Source of the DNA: an uncultured Paracoccaceae bacterium
Lineage (GTDB): Bacteria > Pseudomonadota > Alphaproteobacteria > Rhodobacterales > Rhodobacteraceae
Assembly: GCA_947500775.1 (NCBI GenBank)
Contig: CANMTD010000002.1
Coordinates: forward strand, 496,001-560,000
Length of the DNA stretch: 64,000 bases
Reading direction: 5' to 3'
Part shown: positions 27,178 through 38,415 of the stretch, one piece after another
Layout of the letters: the number at the start of each line of letters is the position of its first letter
Numbering within the stretch: position 1 is the first letter of the stretch
Notes under the pieces: generated by a model
The model's input: only the letters and a program-made list of their open reading frames with translations
The model's database searches: none
Told to the model about the DNA's origin: nothing
Made by a program: the position numbers and the translations under genes

Positions 27178-28101
27178 ATGCCGATCAAACTGCCTTCGAC
27201 CCTGCCCGCCTTTGACATCCTCACGAACGAGGGTGTGATGGTCATGGCCGAAGGCCGGGCCGCGCATCAGGATATCCGCCCGCTGCGCATCGGGTTGCTG
27301 AACCTGATGCCCAAGAAGATCCAGACCGAAACCCAGTTCGCCCGCCTGATCGGCGCGACCCCGCTTCAGATCGAATTCAGCCTGATCAGGATGAGCGAAC
27401 ATGAGGCCAAGAACACCGCCTCGGAACATATGGCCGAATTCTATCGCCCGTTTTCCGACGTTCAGAAAACCGGCGAAAAATTCGACGGGCTGATCATCAC
27501 CGGCGCCCCGATCGAACATCTGGACTTCGACGAGGTCACCTATTGGGACGAACTGGTCCGGATCATGGACTGGACCCAGACCCATGTGCATTCCACCTTT
27601 GGCGTGTGCTGGGGCGGCATGGCGATGATCAACCATTTCCACGGTGTGAAAAAACATATGCTGTCGCATAAGGCCTTTGGCTGTTACCGGCACAGCAATC
27701 TGGCCCCCGCCTCGCCGTTTCTGCGCGGGTTTTCAGACGATTGCGTGATCCCGGTCAGCCGCTGGACCGAAATGCGCCAGGACGAAATTGACGCGGTGCC
27801 CGATCTGATCACCCTGCTGGGCAGCGACGAGGTCGGCCCCTGTCTGGTACAGGACCCGACCCATCGGGCGCTGTATATCTTCAATCATTTCGAATATGAC
27901 AGCGAAACGTTGAAAACCGAATATGACCGTGATGTCGCCAATGGCACCACGATCAACGTGCCGCAGAACTATTATCCGGATGACGACCCGACGCGTGCGC
28001 CGCAAAACCGCTGGCGCAGCCACGCGCATCTTCTGTATGGCAACTGGATCAACGAGATGTACCAGACCACCTTCTACGACATGGACCTGATCGGGAACTG
28101 A
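27178..28101 (+). CDS. metA: Homoserine O-acyltransferase MetA, likely acetyl-CoA-specific
   Basis: The 307-residue enzyme acylates homoserine in methionine synthesis. It has the class I glutaminase-like fold with the catalytic cysteine in [12 protein letters not shown] and the late [12 protein letters not shown] with His and Glu of the catalytic set. In this family one residue decides the acyl donor: Glu after the GAP motif for acetyl-CoA, Gly for succinyl-CoA. Here the motif is TGAPIEH (Glu113), so acetyl-CoA use is expected although databases often call it succinyltransferase. A GGGAG Shine-Dalgarno precedes ATG. I saw no SAM-II riboswitch in the 44-bp upstream gap. Confidence 0.94.
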   Translation: MPIKLPSTLPAFDILTNEGVMVMAEGRAAHQDIRPLRIGLLNLMPKKIQTETQFARLIGATPLQIEFSLIRMSEHEAKNTASEHMAEFYRPFSDVQKTGEKFDGLIITGAPIEHLDFDEVTYWDELVRIMDWTQTHVHSTFGVCWGGMAMINHFHGVKKHMLSHKAFGCYRHSNLAPASPFLRGFSDDCVIPVSRWTEMRQDEIDAVPDLITLLGSDEVGPCLVQDPTHRALYIFNHFEYDSETLKTEYDRDVANGTTINVPQNYYPDDDPTRAPQNRWRSHAHLLYGNWINEMYQTTFYDMDLIGN

Positions 28102-28167
28102 TCCCGCCCGGATTGCGCTGCGTGCCGCAATCGCCATACTGACCGGACCGCAACAAGGAGAACCTGC

Positions 28168-29037
28168 ATGACGCTGCCATTCGACGGGGCCATCAGTGAT
28201 TTTTACAAGAAAGACGCCCCAAAAGAGGTGCGCAACGCCATCAAGGATGGCGGCAAATCGGATATCCTGTCGGACAGCTATCCTTATTCGGAACGCATGG
28301 ACCGCGACGAATATGAAGATACGCTGGAGGCGCTTCAGATCGAACTGGTCAAACTGCAGGCCCACATAAAGAAAAGCGGCGCCCGTTTGGCGGTGGTGTT
28401 CGAAGGCCGCGATGCGGCAGGAAAAGGCGGCACGATCAAACGGTTGCGGGAAAACCTTAATCCACGGGTGGCGCGGGTCGTGGCGCTGTCCGCGCCGTCG
28501 GACAAAGAGGCCGGACAGTGGTATTTCCAACGCTATATCAAGGAATTGCCCTCGGCCGGTGAAATCGCCCTGTTTGACCGCAGCTGGTACAACCGCGGCG
28601 TCGTCGAACATGTGTTCGACTTCTGCACGCCCGAACAGCGACAGCATTTTTTCACCCAAGTCCCCGATTTCGAAGAGATGCTGATCGACGAAGGCATCCA
28701 TCTGGTCAAGATCTGGCTGAACGTCGGGCGCGCCGAACAGCTGCGCCGGTTTCTGGACCGCGAAAAGGACCCGTTGAAACAGTGGAAACTCAGCTGGATC
28801 GACGTCGAGGGCCTGAAACGCTGGGATGCTTATGGCGCGGCCATCCGCGAAACCTTTGATCGCAGCCATTCCGATCACGCGCCCTGGACCATCATCCGGT
28901 CGGACGACAAACGCCGCGCCCGGATCGCGGCCATCCGTCAGATGCTGTCCGGCATGGATTACGCCGGCAAGGACAAGAAAATCGTCGATCAACCCGATGC
29001 CAAAATCTGCGGCGGACCCGAGATCTGGGATGCCTAA
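28168..29037 (+). CDS. ppk2: Polyphosphate kinase 2
   Basis: The 289-residue protein is a class I-type PPK2, which makes nucleoside triphosphates from diphosphates using polyphosphate or runs in reverse. The Walker A motif [17 protein letters not shown] is at about 82-98, Walker [16 protein letters not shown] at about 142-156, and the lid region [12 protein letters not shown] follows. An AAGGAG Shine-Dalgarno lies 8 bases before ATG. The 3' end overlaps the TetR gene by 8 bases, which suggests a two-gene unit. Confidence 0.94.
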   Translation: MTLPFDGAISDFYKKDAPKEVRNAIKDGGKSDILSDSYPYSERMDRDEYEDTLEALQIELVKLQAHIKKSGARLAVVFEGRDAAGKGGTIKRLRENLNPRVARVVALSAPSDKEAGQWYFQRYIKELPSAGEIALFDRSWYNRGVVEHVFDFCTPEQRQHFFTQVPDFEEMLIDEGIHLVKIWLNVGRAEQLRRFLDREKDPLKQWKLSWIDVEGLKRWDAYGAAIRETFDRSHSDHAPWTIIRSDDKRRARIAAIRQMLSGMDYAGKDKKIVDQPDAKICGGPEIWDA

Positions 29038-29647
29038 ACGCGGTTATCATCACGGCAATCTCAAACAGGCGCTGGTCGATGCCACGCTGAGCCTGATCGA
29101 ATCCAAAGGCCCGCAGGGGTTCACCCTGTCCGAGGCCGCCAAAGCCGCGGGCGTGACCCCGGCCGCCGTCTATCGCCATTTTCAGGGCCGCGAAGACCTG
29201 ATCGCCGAATGCGCGCGGCAGGGATACGAAATCTTCGCCGATCTGATGGAATACGCCTATGAAAAAGGCCGCCCCTCGGCGCTGTCGTCGTTCGAGGCGA
29301 CGGGCCGCGCCTATCTGGCCTTTGCCCGCAAATATCCCGGCCATTACATGGCGATGTTCGAAAGCGGGCTGTCGATCAACGCCAACCCGGAACTGGCCCG
29401 CGTCGCCAGTCGCGCCAGCGGCATTCTGGAAAAGGCCGCCAGCGATCTGTCGCAACATATCCCGCCGGAAAAACGCCCGCCCGCCGCGATGTTCTCGGCC
29501 CATATCTGGGCGCTGTGCCACGGCGTGGTGGAACTTTATACCCGGGGCGATCCGGGCGCGCGCGCGCCCTTTCCGCCCGAGGACCTGCTGGAAAGCGGGA
29601 TCGGGATTTACCTGCGCGGTCTGGGCCTGATCCCGCAGGACAGCTAG
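29030..29647 (+). CDS. TetR family transcriptional regulator
   Basis: The 205-residue protein has an N-terminal TetR helix-turn-helix (about 8-55; [22 protein letters not shown]) and a C-terminal domain of the TetR_C_33-like kind with [13 protein letters not shown] and [16 protein letters not shown] 29030 overlaps the ppk2 stop, so the two are probably made together; the longer frame within ppk2 is not needed. The ligand and targets are unknown. It is convergent with rnj, only 21 bases away. Confidence 0.9.
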   Translation: MPKRGYHHGNLKQALVDATLSLIESKGPQGFTLSEAAKAAGVTPAAVYRHFQGREDLIAECARQGYEIFADLMEYAYEKGRPSALSSFEATGRAYLAFARKYPGHYMAMFESGLSINANPELARVASRASGILEKAASDLSQHIPPEKRPPAAMFSAHIWALCHGVVELYTRGDPGARAPFPPEDLLESGIGIYLRGLGLIPQDS

Positions 29648-29668
29648 GACCGCGCAGATTGCCGTCGG

Positions 29669-31342
29669 TCAGGCGACCAGACGGCTGATCACCACGATCA
29701 CCTCGGGTTTGTGCCCGATTTCATTCTGGGCGCTTTGCCGCGCGATCCGGCGCATCGCCTCTTCCAGTTTGCCGTCATCGCGCAGGGTCTTATCCTCGGC
29801 CCGGCCCAGGAACTGCGCCAGATCGGCCTCCAGCACCTCGGCCAGCCCGGCCTTGGAGGTACCGGTTTCCGCCAGCCCCTTGATTTCGACCCAAGGATCG
29901 CCCAGCGGCTCATCGTCTTCGTCGATGATCGCGGTGACCACGATCAGCCCGTTCAGCGCCATGCGAATCCGGTCGCGCACCACGCCATCCAAGGCGCCGA
30001 TCTGGACCGAGCCGTCCAGATAGGTGCGCCCGGCCTCGATATGTTCGACCACGCGCGGGGCGTTGCCGCTGAGTTCGACCATCGTGCCGTTGGTGGCGAT
30101 CACGCCGGGAATTTTGCTTTCGCCGGCCAGTTCCACATGGGCGCGCAGATGCCGGTGTTCGCCGTGCATCGGGATCACCATCTGCGGCTGCACCAGCCCG
30201 TGCAGGGTTTTCAGATCGGGGCGGTTCGCGTGACCCGACACGTGATACAGATCGGCGCTGTCATCGACCACATCCACGCCTTTTTCGCTAAGCGCGTTGA
30301 CGATGCGCAGCACACCGCGTTCGTTGCCGGGGATGGTTTTCGACGAGAACAGGAACAGATCGCCTTCTTTCAGCTCCAGCCCCATGTATTTGCCCCGTGC
30401 CAGCTGCGCGCTGGCGGCACGGCGTTCGCCCTGGCTGCCGGTGACGATCAGCATCAGGTTTTCGCGCGGCACATCGGCGGCATCCTCGGGCGAGATCACC
30501 GATGGGAAATCGGTCAGCACGCCGCTTTCGACGCCCGCCTCGACCATGCGGCGCATCGCCCGGCCCAGCAGGACCACCGACCGACCGGCGGCGTGGCCCG
30601 CATCGGCCAGCGTTTTCAGCCGTGCGATGTTCGAGGCAAAGGTTGTCGCCACCACCATGCCTTTGGCGCCGCTGACCAACTGGCTGATTGCAGGGGCAAG
30701 CGTTGCCTCGGACCGGCCCGCCTGCGGCGAAAATACGTTGGTGGAATCGCACATCAGCGCCCGCACCCCGGATTTGCCGATGCTTTCCCACAGTTCGGGA
30801 TCAAAGGCTTCGCCGACCACCGGGCTGCGGTCCAGTTTGAAATCGCCCGAATGCACGATCCGTCCCGCAGGCGTGTCGATGATCAAGCCAGAGCTTTCGG
30901 GGATCGAATGGGCCACCGGCAGAAAGCTGACCTCGAACGGGCCCGCCTTGGTGGTGACCGGATAAGGGGCCACCACTTGCGCGATCGCAGGATCCAGCCC
31001 TTTTTCTTCCAACTTGCGGGCCGCGATATTGGCGGTGAAGGCGCGGGTATAGACCGGCGCCTTGAGGTAGGGCCAGGTCAGGCTGAGCGCGCCGATGTGG
31101 TCCTCGTGCGCATGGGTGATGAATATCGCCTCAAGCCGGTCCGCGCGTTCCGCGATCCAGGCCATATCGGCGAAAATCAGATCGACCCCGGGCGAGCCGT
31201 CCATGTCCGGAAAGGTCACGCCCAGATCGACAAGGATAAAGCGTTCTTTTCCCTTGGGCCCGTAGCCATAGACATAGGCATTCATGCCAATTTCCCCGGC
31301 GCCGCCAAGGGGAAGGTAAATCAGCCGGTTTTTGCTGCTCAT
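29669..31342 (-). CDS. rnj: Ribonuclease J
   Basis: The 557-residue protein is a metallo-beta-lactamase/beta-CASP nuclease that degrades and matures RNA with 5'-exo and endo activity. The zinc motif THAHEDHIGAL is at residues 76-86, VHSGDFKLD is motif 4 region, and the beta-CASP ATTFASNIARL and GHANRPDL-MHGEHRHL stretches follow. The C-terminal part is normal. It is the last gene of the long minus-strand unit; its ATG overlaps the coaX stop as ATGA. Many alphaproteobacteria have RNase J alongside RNase E. Confidence 0.95.
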   Translation of the reverse strand: MSSKNRLIYLPLGGAGEIGMNAYVYGYGPKGKERFILVDLGVTFPDMDGSPGVDLIFADMAWIAERADRLEAIFITHAHEDHIGALSLTWPYLKAPVYTRAFTANIAARKLEEKGLDPAIAQVVAPYPVTTKAGPFEVSFLPVAHSIPESSGLIIDTPAGRIVHSGDFKLDRSPVVGEAFDPELWESIGKSGVRALMCDSTNVFSPQAGRSEATLAPAISQLVSGAKGMVVATTFASNIARLKTLADAGHAAGRSVVLLGRAMRRMVEAGVESGVLTDFPSVISPEDAADVPRENLMLIVTGSQGERRAASAQLARGKYMGLELKEGDLFLFSSKTIPGNERGVLRIVNALSEKGVDVVDDSADLYHVSGHANRPDLKTLHGLVQPQMVIPMHGEHRHLRAHVELAGESKIPGVIATNGTMVELSGNAPRVVEHIEAGRTYLDGSVQIGALDGVVRDRIRMALNGLIVVTAIIDEDDEPLGDPWVEIKGLAETGTSKAGLAEVLEADLAQFLGRAEDKTLRDDGKLEEAMRRIARQSAQNEIGHKPEVIVVISRLVA

Positions 31343-32118
31343 ATCGCGCCATTTTCCTTATTATACGCGTGAATCACGGTCAGGCCGTGCATCGTCAAAT
31401 CATCTTCAATGGTGTCAAATAATACGTCACCCTGCGCAAACAATGACGCAAGACCACCAGTGCCGATTATCTGCATGGGTTTGTCATATTCGTCACGGAT
31501 ACGCTGCGTAATTCCGCGCACCAGCCCGACATAGCCCCAAAATACCCCCGATTGCATACACGCGACCGTGTTGGTGCCGATCACCGATTGCGGTTTGGTA
31601 ACATCCACATGGGGCAAGGCCGCGGCGGCGGCGTGCAGCGCCTCAAGGCTGAGGTTCACGCCCGGCGCGATCACCCCGCCGACATAGGCGCCATCGCTGG
31701 CCACCACGTCAAAGGTCGTGGCCGTGCCGAAATCCACCACCACCAGATCGCCGCCATGCCGGTCAAAGGCACCGGCGGTATTGACCAGACGGTCGGGGCC
31801 GACCTGCGTGCCTTCGTCCACGCGCGGGGCGTGGGGCAACAGGCAATCGGGCTTGCCCACCACCAGCGGGCGGCAATCGAAATACCGGTCCGACAGCACC
31901 CGCAGGTTGAACACCACCCGCGGCACGGTGGACGAGATGATGACCGTGTCGATCCTGGCATCGATCCCGTGGTGTTCGATCAGCGTCGAAAACCACACGT
32001 AATACTGATCCGCCGTGCGCTGATGTTCGGTCGAAGTGCGCAGCGTGCACAGGAACCGCGTCCCGTCCCAGATCGAAAACACCGTGTTGGTATTGCCGCA
32101 GTCGATGGCCAAAAGCAT
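31339..32118 (-). CDS. coaX: Type III pantothenate kinase
   Basis: The 259-residue enzyme phosphorylates pantothenate, the first step of CoA synthesis. The ASKHA-type phosphate motif LLAIDCGNTNTVFSI is at the N-terminus, GPDRLVNTAGAF near residue 105, and VVDFGTATTFDVV holds the second phosphate loop. Type III enzymes are not inhibited by CoA. It lies 11 bases after birA and overlaps rnj, so it belongs to the nuo-birA-coaX-rnj unit. Confidence 0.95.
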   Translation of the reverse strand: MLLAIDCGNTNTVFSIWDGTRFLCTLRTSTEHQRTADQYYVWFSTLIEHHGIDARIDTVIISSTVPRVVFNLRVLSDRYFDCRPLVVGKPDCLLPHAPRVDEGTQVGPDRLVNTAGAFDRHGGDLVVVDFGTATTFDVVASDGAYVGGVIAPGVNLSLEALHAAAAALPHVDVTKPQSVIGTNTVACMQSGVFWGYVGLVRGITQRIRDEYDKPMQIIGTGGLASLFAQGDVLFDTIEDDLTMHGLTVIHAYNKENGAI

Positions 32119-32129
32119 GGGCCGCCTCC

Positions 32130-32885
32130 TTAGAAAAACACGTCTGCCGCAGGGATCGCCCGGCGGCCTGTGGGGGTCATTAGTACCAGATTTCCGGTCG
32201 CGTCCACCGTTTCGAAGGTTCCGGTCAGCTCATCCCCGCCGATCCGGGCGGTGATCACCTTGCCCAGCCGGGCGGCGCGGGCCAGCCATGCCTCGCGGAT
32301 CGGGGCAAAGCCATAGGTGGTGAACTGCGTCTCGTATTTGGCATAGGCCGGGGCCAGCAGATCGAAGAATTCGTCGGGCGTGACCCTTGCGCCGGTTTCG
32401 CCGATCAGGCTGACCGGCGGCAGCGCCCGCGCCTCGACCGCGTCGCTGGGCGGGGTCACGGCCAGATTGACGCCGATGCCGATGGCCAGATGCGACACGC
32501 CCGCGCCCTGCCCCAGGCTTTCCAGCAAAATCCCCGCCAGCTTGCCGCCGTTCAACAACACGTCGTTGGGCCATTTCAGGCTGAACGCCTCGGCCCGGCC
32601 GGTGGCGGCCACACAGGCGTCATACAATGCCAAGGCGGCCACGAATGACCGCAGCGCCACCTGTTCCGGCGGTTCGGATGGGTGCAGCACCAGCGTTGCG
32701 GCAAAGTTTTCGCGTGGGGTGGCCCAGGCCCGCCCCCGGCGGCCCCGGCCTGCGGTCTGCACTTCGGCGGTGATCCACGTCGGGCCGGACAGATCGGCGG
32801 CGCGGCGGGCGGCCTCGGTCATCGTGCTGTCGACCTGCGTCAGATGCACCCGGCCATATCCGGCGGGCAGCCCGTCAGTTGACAA
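32130..32885 (-). CDS. birA: Biotin-[acetyl-CoA carboxylase] ligase
   Basis: The 251-residue protein is the catalytic form of BirA without the N-terminal DNA-binding domain, so it biotinylates carboxylase subunits but is not expected to repress biotin genes. Motifs are [11 protein letters not shown], the biotinyl-AMP loop [11 protein letters not shown] and [17 protein letters not shown]. The first start available is TTG 32885, 11 bases inside the nuoN 3' end; the next Met (residue 22) would remove conserved sequence, so TTG is preferred. Confidence 0.92.
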   Translation of the reverse strand: MSTDGLPAGYGRVHLTQVDSTMTEAARRAADLSGPTWITAEVQTAGRGRRGRAWATPRENFAATLVLHPSEPPEQVALRSFVAALALYDACVAATGRAEAFSLKWPNDVLLNGGKLAGILLESLGQGAGVSHLAIGIGVNLAVTPPSDAVEARALPPVSLIGETGARVTPDEFFDLLAPAYAKYETQFTTYGFAPIREAWLARAARLGKVITARIGGDELTGTFETVDATGNLVLMTPTGRRAIPAADVFF

Positions 32886-34317
32886 GGGTATTTGCCGCCG
32901 CCGCCGCCATTCCGTCGATCCCGAACAGGTTGATCACGCCGGCCAGCATGACGAATGCCGACAGCATCAGCATCGCCCACAGCACCGGGTTGGCGCTGCG
33001 GTCCAGCGGGTGATCGGTCGCTTCGCCAAAATACATGTAGTAGACGATGCGCAGGTAATAGAACGCCCCGATCACCGAGGCGATGACCCCGGCAATCGCC
33101 AGCCAGCTGAGCCCGCCATCCACGGCCGCCTTCAGCACATAGAATTTGCCGAAGAACCCGACCAGCGGCGGCACCCCCGCCAGGCTGAACATCAGCACCA
33201 GCACAGCCGCCGCCTTCAGCGGTTCGGTGGTGGAATACATGTTCAGCGCCGCGATGTCGGTCACCGGTTTGCCGTCTTTTTCCATGCTCAGGATAAAGGC
33301 GAAGGCGCCCACGTTCATCGCCACATAGATGGTCATATAGATCAGCATCGCCTGCACGCCCTCGGCCGTGCCCGAGGCCAGCCCCATCAGCGCGAACCCC
33401 ATATGCGCGATCGACGAATAGGCCATCAGCCGCTTGATATTGGTCTGCCCGATGGCGGCGATCGCGCCCAGGAACATCGACAGCACCGCCAGCAAGGCGA
33501 TCACCTGCCCCCAGTCATGGGTCGCGTTGCCAAAGGCATCATGCACCAGACGCGCGAACAGCCCCATCGCCGCCATCTTGGGCGCGGTGGCAAAGAAGGC
33601 GGTGACCGGTGTGGGCGATCCTTCGTAAACATCCGGCGTCCACATGTGGAACGGCACGGCGGACACTTTGAACGCCAGACCGGTGATCATGAAGGTCAGC
33701 CCCAGCAACAGGCCGATTGACAGCCCGTGATCGCCCGCCGCCGTGATGATCCCCGAAAACAGCGTGGTCCCGGCAAAGCCATAGGTCAGCGACGCGCCAT
33801 ACAGCAACAGGCCCGAGCTGAGCGCGCCCAGCACGAAGTATTTCAAACCGGCCTCGGTCGACCGCGCGCTGTCGCGGCGCAGCGAGGCGACGACATACAG
33901 CGCCAGCGACTGCAGCTCCAGCCCCATATAAAGCGCCATCAGGTCGCCCGCCGAAACCATCATCATCATGCCAACGGCCGACAGCGCCAGAAGCACCGGG
34001 TATTCGAACCGCAGCAGGTCGCGTTTGACCATGAATTCCTGGCCCATTACCAGAACCGCCGCCGCCGACAGCAGGATCACCATCTTGGCGAAACGGGCAA
34101 AGGCGTCATCGACAAAGGCGCCGTTGAACGCGGTCTGCGTGCCCTGGCCGCCGAACCCGACCCACAGGGCCACCACGACAAAGGCCGCCGCCGTGGTCCA
34201 GACCAGCAATCCGGCGGTCTTGTCCTTGCCGGTGTAGACCGCAAAGATCAGCGCCGCCATGGCATAGACCGCCAATGCGATCTCGGGCAGAATGACTGTG
34301 ATATCGGCAGAGATCAT
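32875..34317 (-). CDS. nuoN: NADH-quinone oxidoreductase subunit N
   Basis: The 480-residue membrane subunit of complex I is one of three antiporter-like proton-pumping subunits, with about 14 hydrophobic segments. Family marks are [22 protein letters not shown], the conserved Lys in [20 protein letters not shown], and [17 protein letters not shown] place the start at ATG 34317, 9 bases after an AAGGG Shine-Dalgarno, rather than at GTG 34326. The 3' end overlaps the birA start. Confidence 0.96.
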   Translation of the reverse strand: MISADITVILPEIALAVYAMAALIFAVYTGKDKTAGLLVWTTAAAFVVVALWVGFGGQGTQTAFNGAFVDDAFARFAKMVILLSAAAVLVMGQEFMVKRDLLRFEYPVLLALSAVGMMMMVSAGDLMALYMGLELQSLALYVVASLRRDSARSTEAGLKYFVLGALSSGLLLYGASLTYGFAGTTLFSGIITAAGDHGLSIGLLLGLTFMITGLAFKVSAVPFHMWTPDVYEGSPTPVTAFFATAPKMAAMGLFARLVHDAFGNATHDWGQVIALLAVLSMFLGAIAAIGQTNIKRLMAYSSIAHMGFALMGLASGTAEGVQAMLIYMTIYVAMNVGAFAFILSMEKDGKPVTDIAALNMYSTTEPLKAAAVLVLMFSLAGVPPLVGFFGKFYVLKAAVDGGLSWLAIAGVIASVIGAFYYLRIVYYMYFGEATDHPLDRSANPVLWAMLMLSAFVMLAGVINLFGIDGMAAAAANTLVN

Positions 34318-34328
34318 CGGACCCACCC

Positions 34329-35870
34329 TTAGTGATTTGCAATTTGGACGGCGGCATCGCTGTCAAGCAGCGCCGTCTGGTAATCGGACACCAGCGCCTC
34401 GACCGAGGGGCCGATAACATCGGTGACAAGGCTTGGATAGACGCCCAGCAACAGCGTCATAACCACCAGCGGCGCAAAGATCGCCCGCTCGCGCTGGGTC
34501 ATGTCGGTGATCGAGCGCAGGCTTTCCTTGATCAACTGGCCAAAGACCACCCGGCGATACAGCCACAGCGCATAGCCCGCCGACAGGATCACGCCGCTGG
34601 TCGCGACCATCGCCACCCAGGTATTGACCTGGAAAACCCCCATCAGCGTCAGGAATTCGCCGATGAATCCGCTGGTGCCCGGCAGGCCGACATTGGCCAT
34701 GGTGAACAGCATGAAGATCAGCGCATAGGCCGGCATCCGGTTGACCAGCCCGCCATAGGCGTCAATCTCGCGCGTGTGCATCCGGTCATAGATGACGCCC
34801 ACGCACAGGAACAACGCGCCCGAGACAAAGCCGTGGCTGATCATCTGGAAAATCGCGCCATCAATGCCCTGCTGGTTCGCGGCAAAGATACCCATGGTGA
34901 CGTATCCCATATGGGCGACCGAGCTATAGGCGATCAGCTTTTTCATATCCGACTGCGCCAGCGCCACCAGCGAGGTATAGACAATCGCGATGGCCGACAT
35001 CCACAACACCAGAGGTGCCCATAGATCGCTGGCCACCGGGAACATCGGCAGCGAAAACCGCAGGAAGCCATAGCCACCCATCTTCAGCAGGATCGCGGCC
35101 AGAACCACCGACCCCGCGGTCGGCGCCTGCACATGCGCATCCGGCAACCATGTGTGCACCGGCCACATCGGCATCTTGACCGCAAAGCTTGCAAAAAACG
35201 CCAGCCACAGCAGCGTCTGCAACCCGCCGACGATCTGCCAGCCCGCAACGGTGATCGTGCCCGAGCTGAATTCATGCGTCAGCAGGGTCGCGATATCGGT
35301 GGTGCCCGCATCCACATACATGGCGATCATCGCCACCAGCATCAGCACCGACCCCAGGAAGGTGTAAAGGAAGAACTTGAACGCCGCATAGATGCGTTCC
35401 TTGCCGCCCCAGATGCCGATGATCAGGAACATCGGGATCAGCCCCGCCTCGAAGAACAGGTAGAACAGCACCAGATCCAGCGCGCAGAACACGCCCAGCA
35501 TCAGGGTTTCCAGCACCAGAAAGGCGATCATGTATTCCTTGACCCGGTGCTCGACGTTCCAGCAGGCGGCAATCGTCAGCGGCATCAGGAAGGTGGTCAG
35601 CATCACGAACAGCACCGAAATCCCATCGACGCCCATCTTGTATTTCAGACCCAGCAGCCAGTCGTGTTCCTCGACGAACTGGAATCCGGTGTCCGCCGGA
35701 TCGAACTGCGCGATCAGGAACAGCGACACCACAAAGCTGGCCCCGGTGGCGATCACCGCCACCCATTTGGCATTGCCCTGCGCCGCCTTGTCGTCGCCAC
35801 GCAGGAAAAACGCCAGCACCAGCGCCCCGATCAGGGGGATGAAGGTGATGATGGAAAGGATATTCTCCAT
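34329..35870 (-). CDS. nuoM: NADH-quinone oxidoreductase subunit M
   Basis: The 513-residue antiporter-like subunit has about 14 membrane segments. Marks are [18 protein letters not shown] with its membrane Glu, [23 protein letters not shown] with the key Lys, and [17 protein letters not shown]. Its ATG overlaps the nuoL stop by one base (TAATG). The C-terminus ([13 protein letters not shown]) is slightly extended and hydrophilic. Confidence 0.97.
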   Translation of the reverse strand: MENILSIITFIPLIGALVLAFFLRGDDKAAQGNAKWVAVIATGASFVVSLFLIAQFDPADTGFQFVEEHDWLLGLKYKMGVDGISVLFVMLTTFLMPLTIAACWNVEHRVKEYMIAFLVLETLMLGVFCALDLVLFYLFFEAGLIPMFLIIGIWGGKERIYAAFKFFLYTFLGSVLMLVAMIAMYVDAGTTDIATLLTHEFSSGTITVAGWQIVGGLQTLLWLAFFASFAVKMPMWPVHTWLPDAHVQAPTAGSVVLAAILLKMGGYGFLRFSLPMFPVASDLWAPLVLWMSAIAIVYTSLVALAQSDMKKLIAYSSVAHMGYVTMGIFAANQQGIDGAIFQMISHGFVSGALFLCVGVIYDRMHTREIDAYGGLVNRMPAYALIFMLFTMANVGLPGTSGFIGEFLTLMGVFQVNTWVAMVATSGVILSAGYALWLYRRVVFGQLIKESLRSITDMTQRERAIFAPLVVMTLLLGVYPSLVTDVIGPSVEALVSDYQTALLDSDAAVQIANH

Positions 35871-38026
35871 TATTCAGCTCCTCCGCTGATCGACATCCAG
35901 GTCACAAGCACGACAATCCCCAGCACCATCGCAAAGGCATAGTGGAACAGATATCCCGACTGGGCCCGCCCGGCGAGGCGGGTGAAGAAGGGGATGATCC
36001 CCATCGCCAGACCGTTGATCCCGCCGTCGATGACATTGCCATCGCCCCGGCGCCACAGGAAATTGCCCAGGGCCTTGGCCGGCTGCACAAACAGAAACTC
36101 GTAGATTTCGTCAAAGTACCATTTGTTCAGCAGGAACAGGTACAGCGGGCGCTGGTTTTCGGCCAGCCGCTTGGGCAGCGCCGGATTGACGATATAGAAC
36201 AGATAGGCGACGGCAAAGCCGATCAGCATCGCGATGAAGGGCGACACCTTGACCCAGACCGGCGCGTGGTGCGCATCGTCGATCACGTGGTTGTCCGGCC
36301 CCATGAAAATCGCACCTTCAGGTGCCTGACCGTGATGCACGGCAGCCGTGACGGCGTGATCGTCGCTGGCCATGGCCGTGGCGTGATCGTCGGTACCATG
36401 CGCGGCCTCTTCGGTGGCATGGGTGTCAGCCGCATGGGTATCGGCGGCCTCTGCATGGCCGTCCTCTGCCCCGTGGCCTTCGACCGCCTCGGCGTGATGG
36501 GCGGGGATGCCGAAGAACTTGTTCACCTTGTCATGATCGCCAAAGAACGACCCGTACCAGAGCATGCCCGAAAACACCGCCCCCAGCGCCAGAACGCCCA
36601 GCGGGATCAGCATGACCATCGGGCTTTCATGCGCGTGATCATGGGTGTGCTTGTCGCCGCGCGGCGTGCCATAGAAGGTCAGGAAAATCAGCCGCCAGCT
36701 GTAGAAACTGGTGAAACAGGCCGCAACCACCAGCATCCAGAACGCATATCCGGTGCCGCCCGCAAAGGCGCTTTCGATGATCGCATCCTTGGACAGGAAC
36801 CCGGCAAACCCGATCGAGGTCAGCGGAATACCCACCCCGGTGATCGCCAGCGTGCCGATCATCATCGCGCCAAACGTATAGGGGATCTTCTTGCGCAGAC
36901 CGCCATAGTTCCGCATGTCCTGTTCGTGGTGCATCGCATGGATGACCGAACCTGCGCCCAGAAACAGCATCGCCTTGAAAAACGCATGGGTCAGCAGGTG
37001 GAACATCGCCGCCGAATAGACCCCCACGCCCGCAGCCACGAACATATACCCCAGCTGCGAACAGGTCGAATAGGCGATGACCCGTTTGATATCGTTCTGC
37101 ACCAACCCCACGGTCGCCGCGAAAAACGCGGTGGTGGCGCCAAGGAAGACGATGAACCCGGCCGCCTCGGGCGCGTATTCATACAGGGGCGACATCCGGC
37201 AGACCAGAAAGACACCGGCCGTCACCATGGTCGCCGCGTGGATCAGCGCCGACACAGGCGTCGGTCCCTCCATCGCGTCGGGCAGCCATGTGTGCAGGAT
37301 CAACTGCGCCGATTTCCCCATCGCGCCGACGAACAGCAGGAACCCGATCAGGTTGGCCGCGTTCCAGTCGGTCCACAGGAATGTCAGCTGAGTTTCGGCC
37401 AGCGCGGGCGCGGCGGCGAAGACGTCCGTGAAAGCCACGCTGTCGGTCAGGAAAAACAGCGCGAAAATGCCAAGCGCGAAGCCGAAATCGCCCACCCGGT
37501 TGACGATGAAGGCCTTCATCGCGGCGGCATTGGCGCTGGGTTTTTTCCAGTAGAACCCGATCAGCAGATAAGACGCGACGCCCACGCCTTCCCAGCCAAA
37601 GAACATCTGCACCAGATTGTCCGAGGTCACCAGCGCCAGCATGGCAAAGGTGAAGAACGACAGATAGGCGAAAAAGCGCGGCTTATAGGTTTCGCCCTCT
37701 TCCCACTGCGGATCGTGATCCATGTAGCCAAAGGAATAAAGATGCACCAGGCTGGACACGGTGGTCACCACGATCAGCATGATCGCGGTCAGACGGTCCA
37801 GACGGATCGACCAATCGACCGCCAGGGTGCCCGACTGGATGAAGTCCAGGATGTGAACCTGCTGCATGGTCCCGTCAAAGGTCAGGAAGGTGATCCAGCT
37901 GAGCAGCGCCGCCAGGAACAACAGCCCCGTGGCCACCCACATCGCCGCCGTTTCGCCGATGATCTTCCAGCCGAAACCGCAGATAAGCGCGCCCACAAGC
38001 GGAGCAAAGAGAATGATGCTTGCCAT
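35870..38026 (-). CDS. nuoL: NADH-quinone oxidoreductase subunit L, with His/Asp-rich insert
   Basis: The 718-residue proton-pumping subunit is the distal part of complex I's membrane arm. Marks are [19 protein letters not shown] (Glu146), [36 protein letters not shown] in its parts, and [18 protein letters not shown]. Between residues about 510 and 568 there is a low-complexity insert rich in His, Ala, Asp and Glu (positions 36323-36499), longer than in most NuoL proteins. The lateral helix and final anchor follow as normal. It starts 6 bases after the nuoK stop. Confidence 0.96.
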   Translation of the reverse strand: MASIILFAPLVGALICGFGWKIIGETAAMWVATGLLFLAALLSWITFLTFDGTMQQVHILDFIQSGTLAVDWSIRLDRLTAIMLIVVTTVSSLVHLYSFGYMDHDPQWEEGETYKPRFFAYLSFFTFAMLALVTSDNLVQMFFGWEGVGVASYLLIGFYWKKPSANAAAMKAFIVNRVGDFGFALGIFALFFLTDSVAFTDVFAAAPALAETQLTFLWTDWNAANLIGFLLFVGAMGKSAQLILHTWLPDAMEGPTPVSALIHAATMVTAGVFLVCRMSPLYEYAPEAAGFIVFLGATTAFFAATVGLVQNDIKRVIAYSTCSQLGYMFVAAGVGVYSAAMFHLLTHAFFKAMLFLGAGSVIHAMHHEQDMRNYGGLRKKIPYTFGAMMIGTLAITGVGIPLTSIGFAGFLSKDAIIESAFAGGTGYAFWMLVVAACFTSFYSWRLIFLTFYGTPRGDKHTHDHAHESPMVMLIPLGVLALGAVFSGMLWYGSFFGDHDKVNKFFGIPAHHAEAVEGHGAEDGHAEAADTHAADTHATEEAAHGTDDHATAMASDDHAVTAAVHHGQAPEGAIFMGPDNHVIDDAHHAPVWVKVSPFIAMLIGFAVAYLFYIVNPALPKRLAENQRPLYLFLLNKWYFDEIYEFLFVQPAKALGNFLWRRGDGNVIDGGINGLAMGIIPFFTRLAGRAQSGYLFHYAFAMVLGIVVLVTWMSISGGAE

Positions 38027-38032
38027 GGTCCC

Positions 38033-38338
38033 TTACCCCTTCATCACGTTGACGTCTTCGACCGCGATGGTGCCGCGCGCCCGGAAGAAACATACCAGAA
38101 TGGCCAGCCCGATCGCCGCCTCGGCCGCCGCGACCGTCAGCACGAACAGGGTGAACACCTGCCCCACCAGATCGCCCAGAAAGCTGGAGAACGCCACAAG
38201 GTTGATATTGACCGCCAGCAGCATCAGTTCGATCGACATCAGGATGATGATCACATTCTTGCGGTTCAGAAAAATCCCGAAGATGCCAATGACGAACAAC
38301 GCCGCCGCCACTGTCAGGTAATGTTCAAGTCCAACCAT
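38033..38338 (-). CDS. nuoK: NADH-quinone oxidoreductase subunit K
   Basis: The 101-residue membrane subunit has three transmembrane segments. The conserved membrane glutamates are seen in [11 protein letters not shown] and [12 protein letters not shown]. It carries part of the proton channel near the junction with NuoJ and NuoH. It is preceded by a 77-bp gap after nuoJ that holds a short hairpin. Confidence 0.96.
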   Translation of the reverse strand: MVGLEHYLTVAAALFVIGIFGIFLNRKNVIIILMSIELMLLAVNINLVAFSSFLGDLVGQVFTLFVLTVAAAEAAIGLAILVCFFRARGTIAVEDVNVMKG

Positions 38339-38415
38339 GTCGTCCCTCGGTCATTCTTTTCGTTCGGCGCAACCGCGCCACCTAGGTTTTGGCCCGAATG
38401 GGCCGGGTCAGGCCG
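38339..38415 (-). other. nuoJ-nuoK spacer with short hairpin
   Basis: In this 77-base spacer, the minus strand reads a short hairpin (GGCCC, a 4-base loop, GGGCC, near 38388-38402) followed by four A residues rather than T. It is thus not a terminator. It may act on RNA processing or stability inside the operon, but that is only a suggestion. Confidence 0.3.

Noticed and set aside
29711-31372. Plus-strand frame of 553 codons antisense to rnj
   Set aside because: The opposite strand encodes a full RNase J with all motifs; the antisense protein has shadow-like composition.
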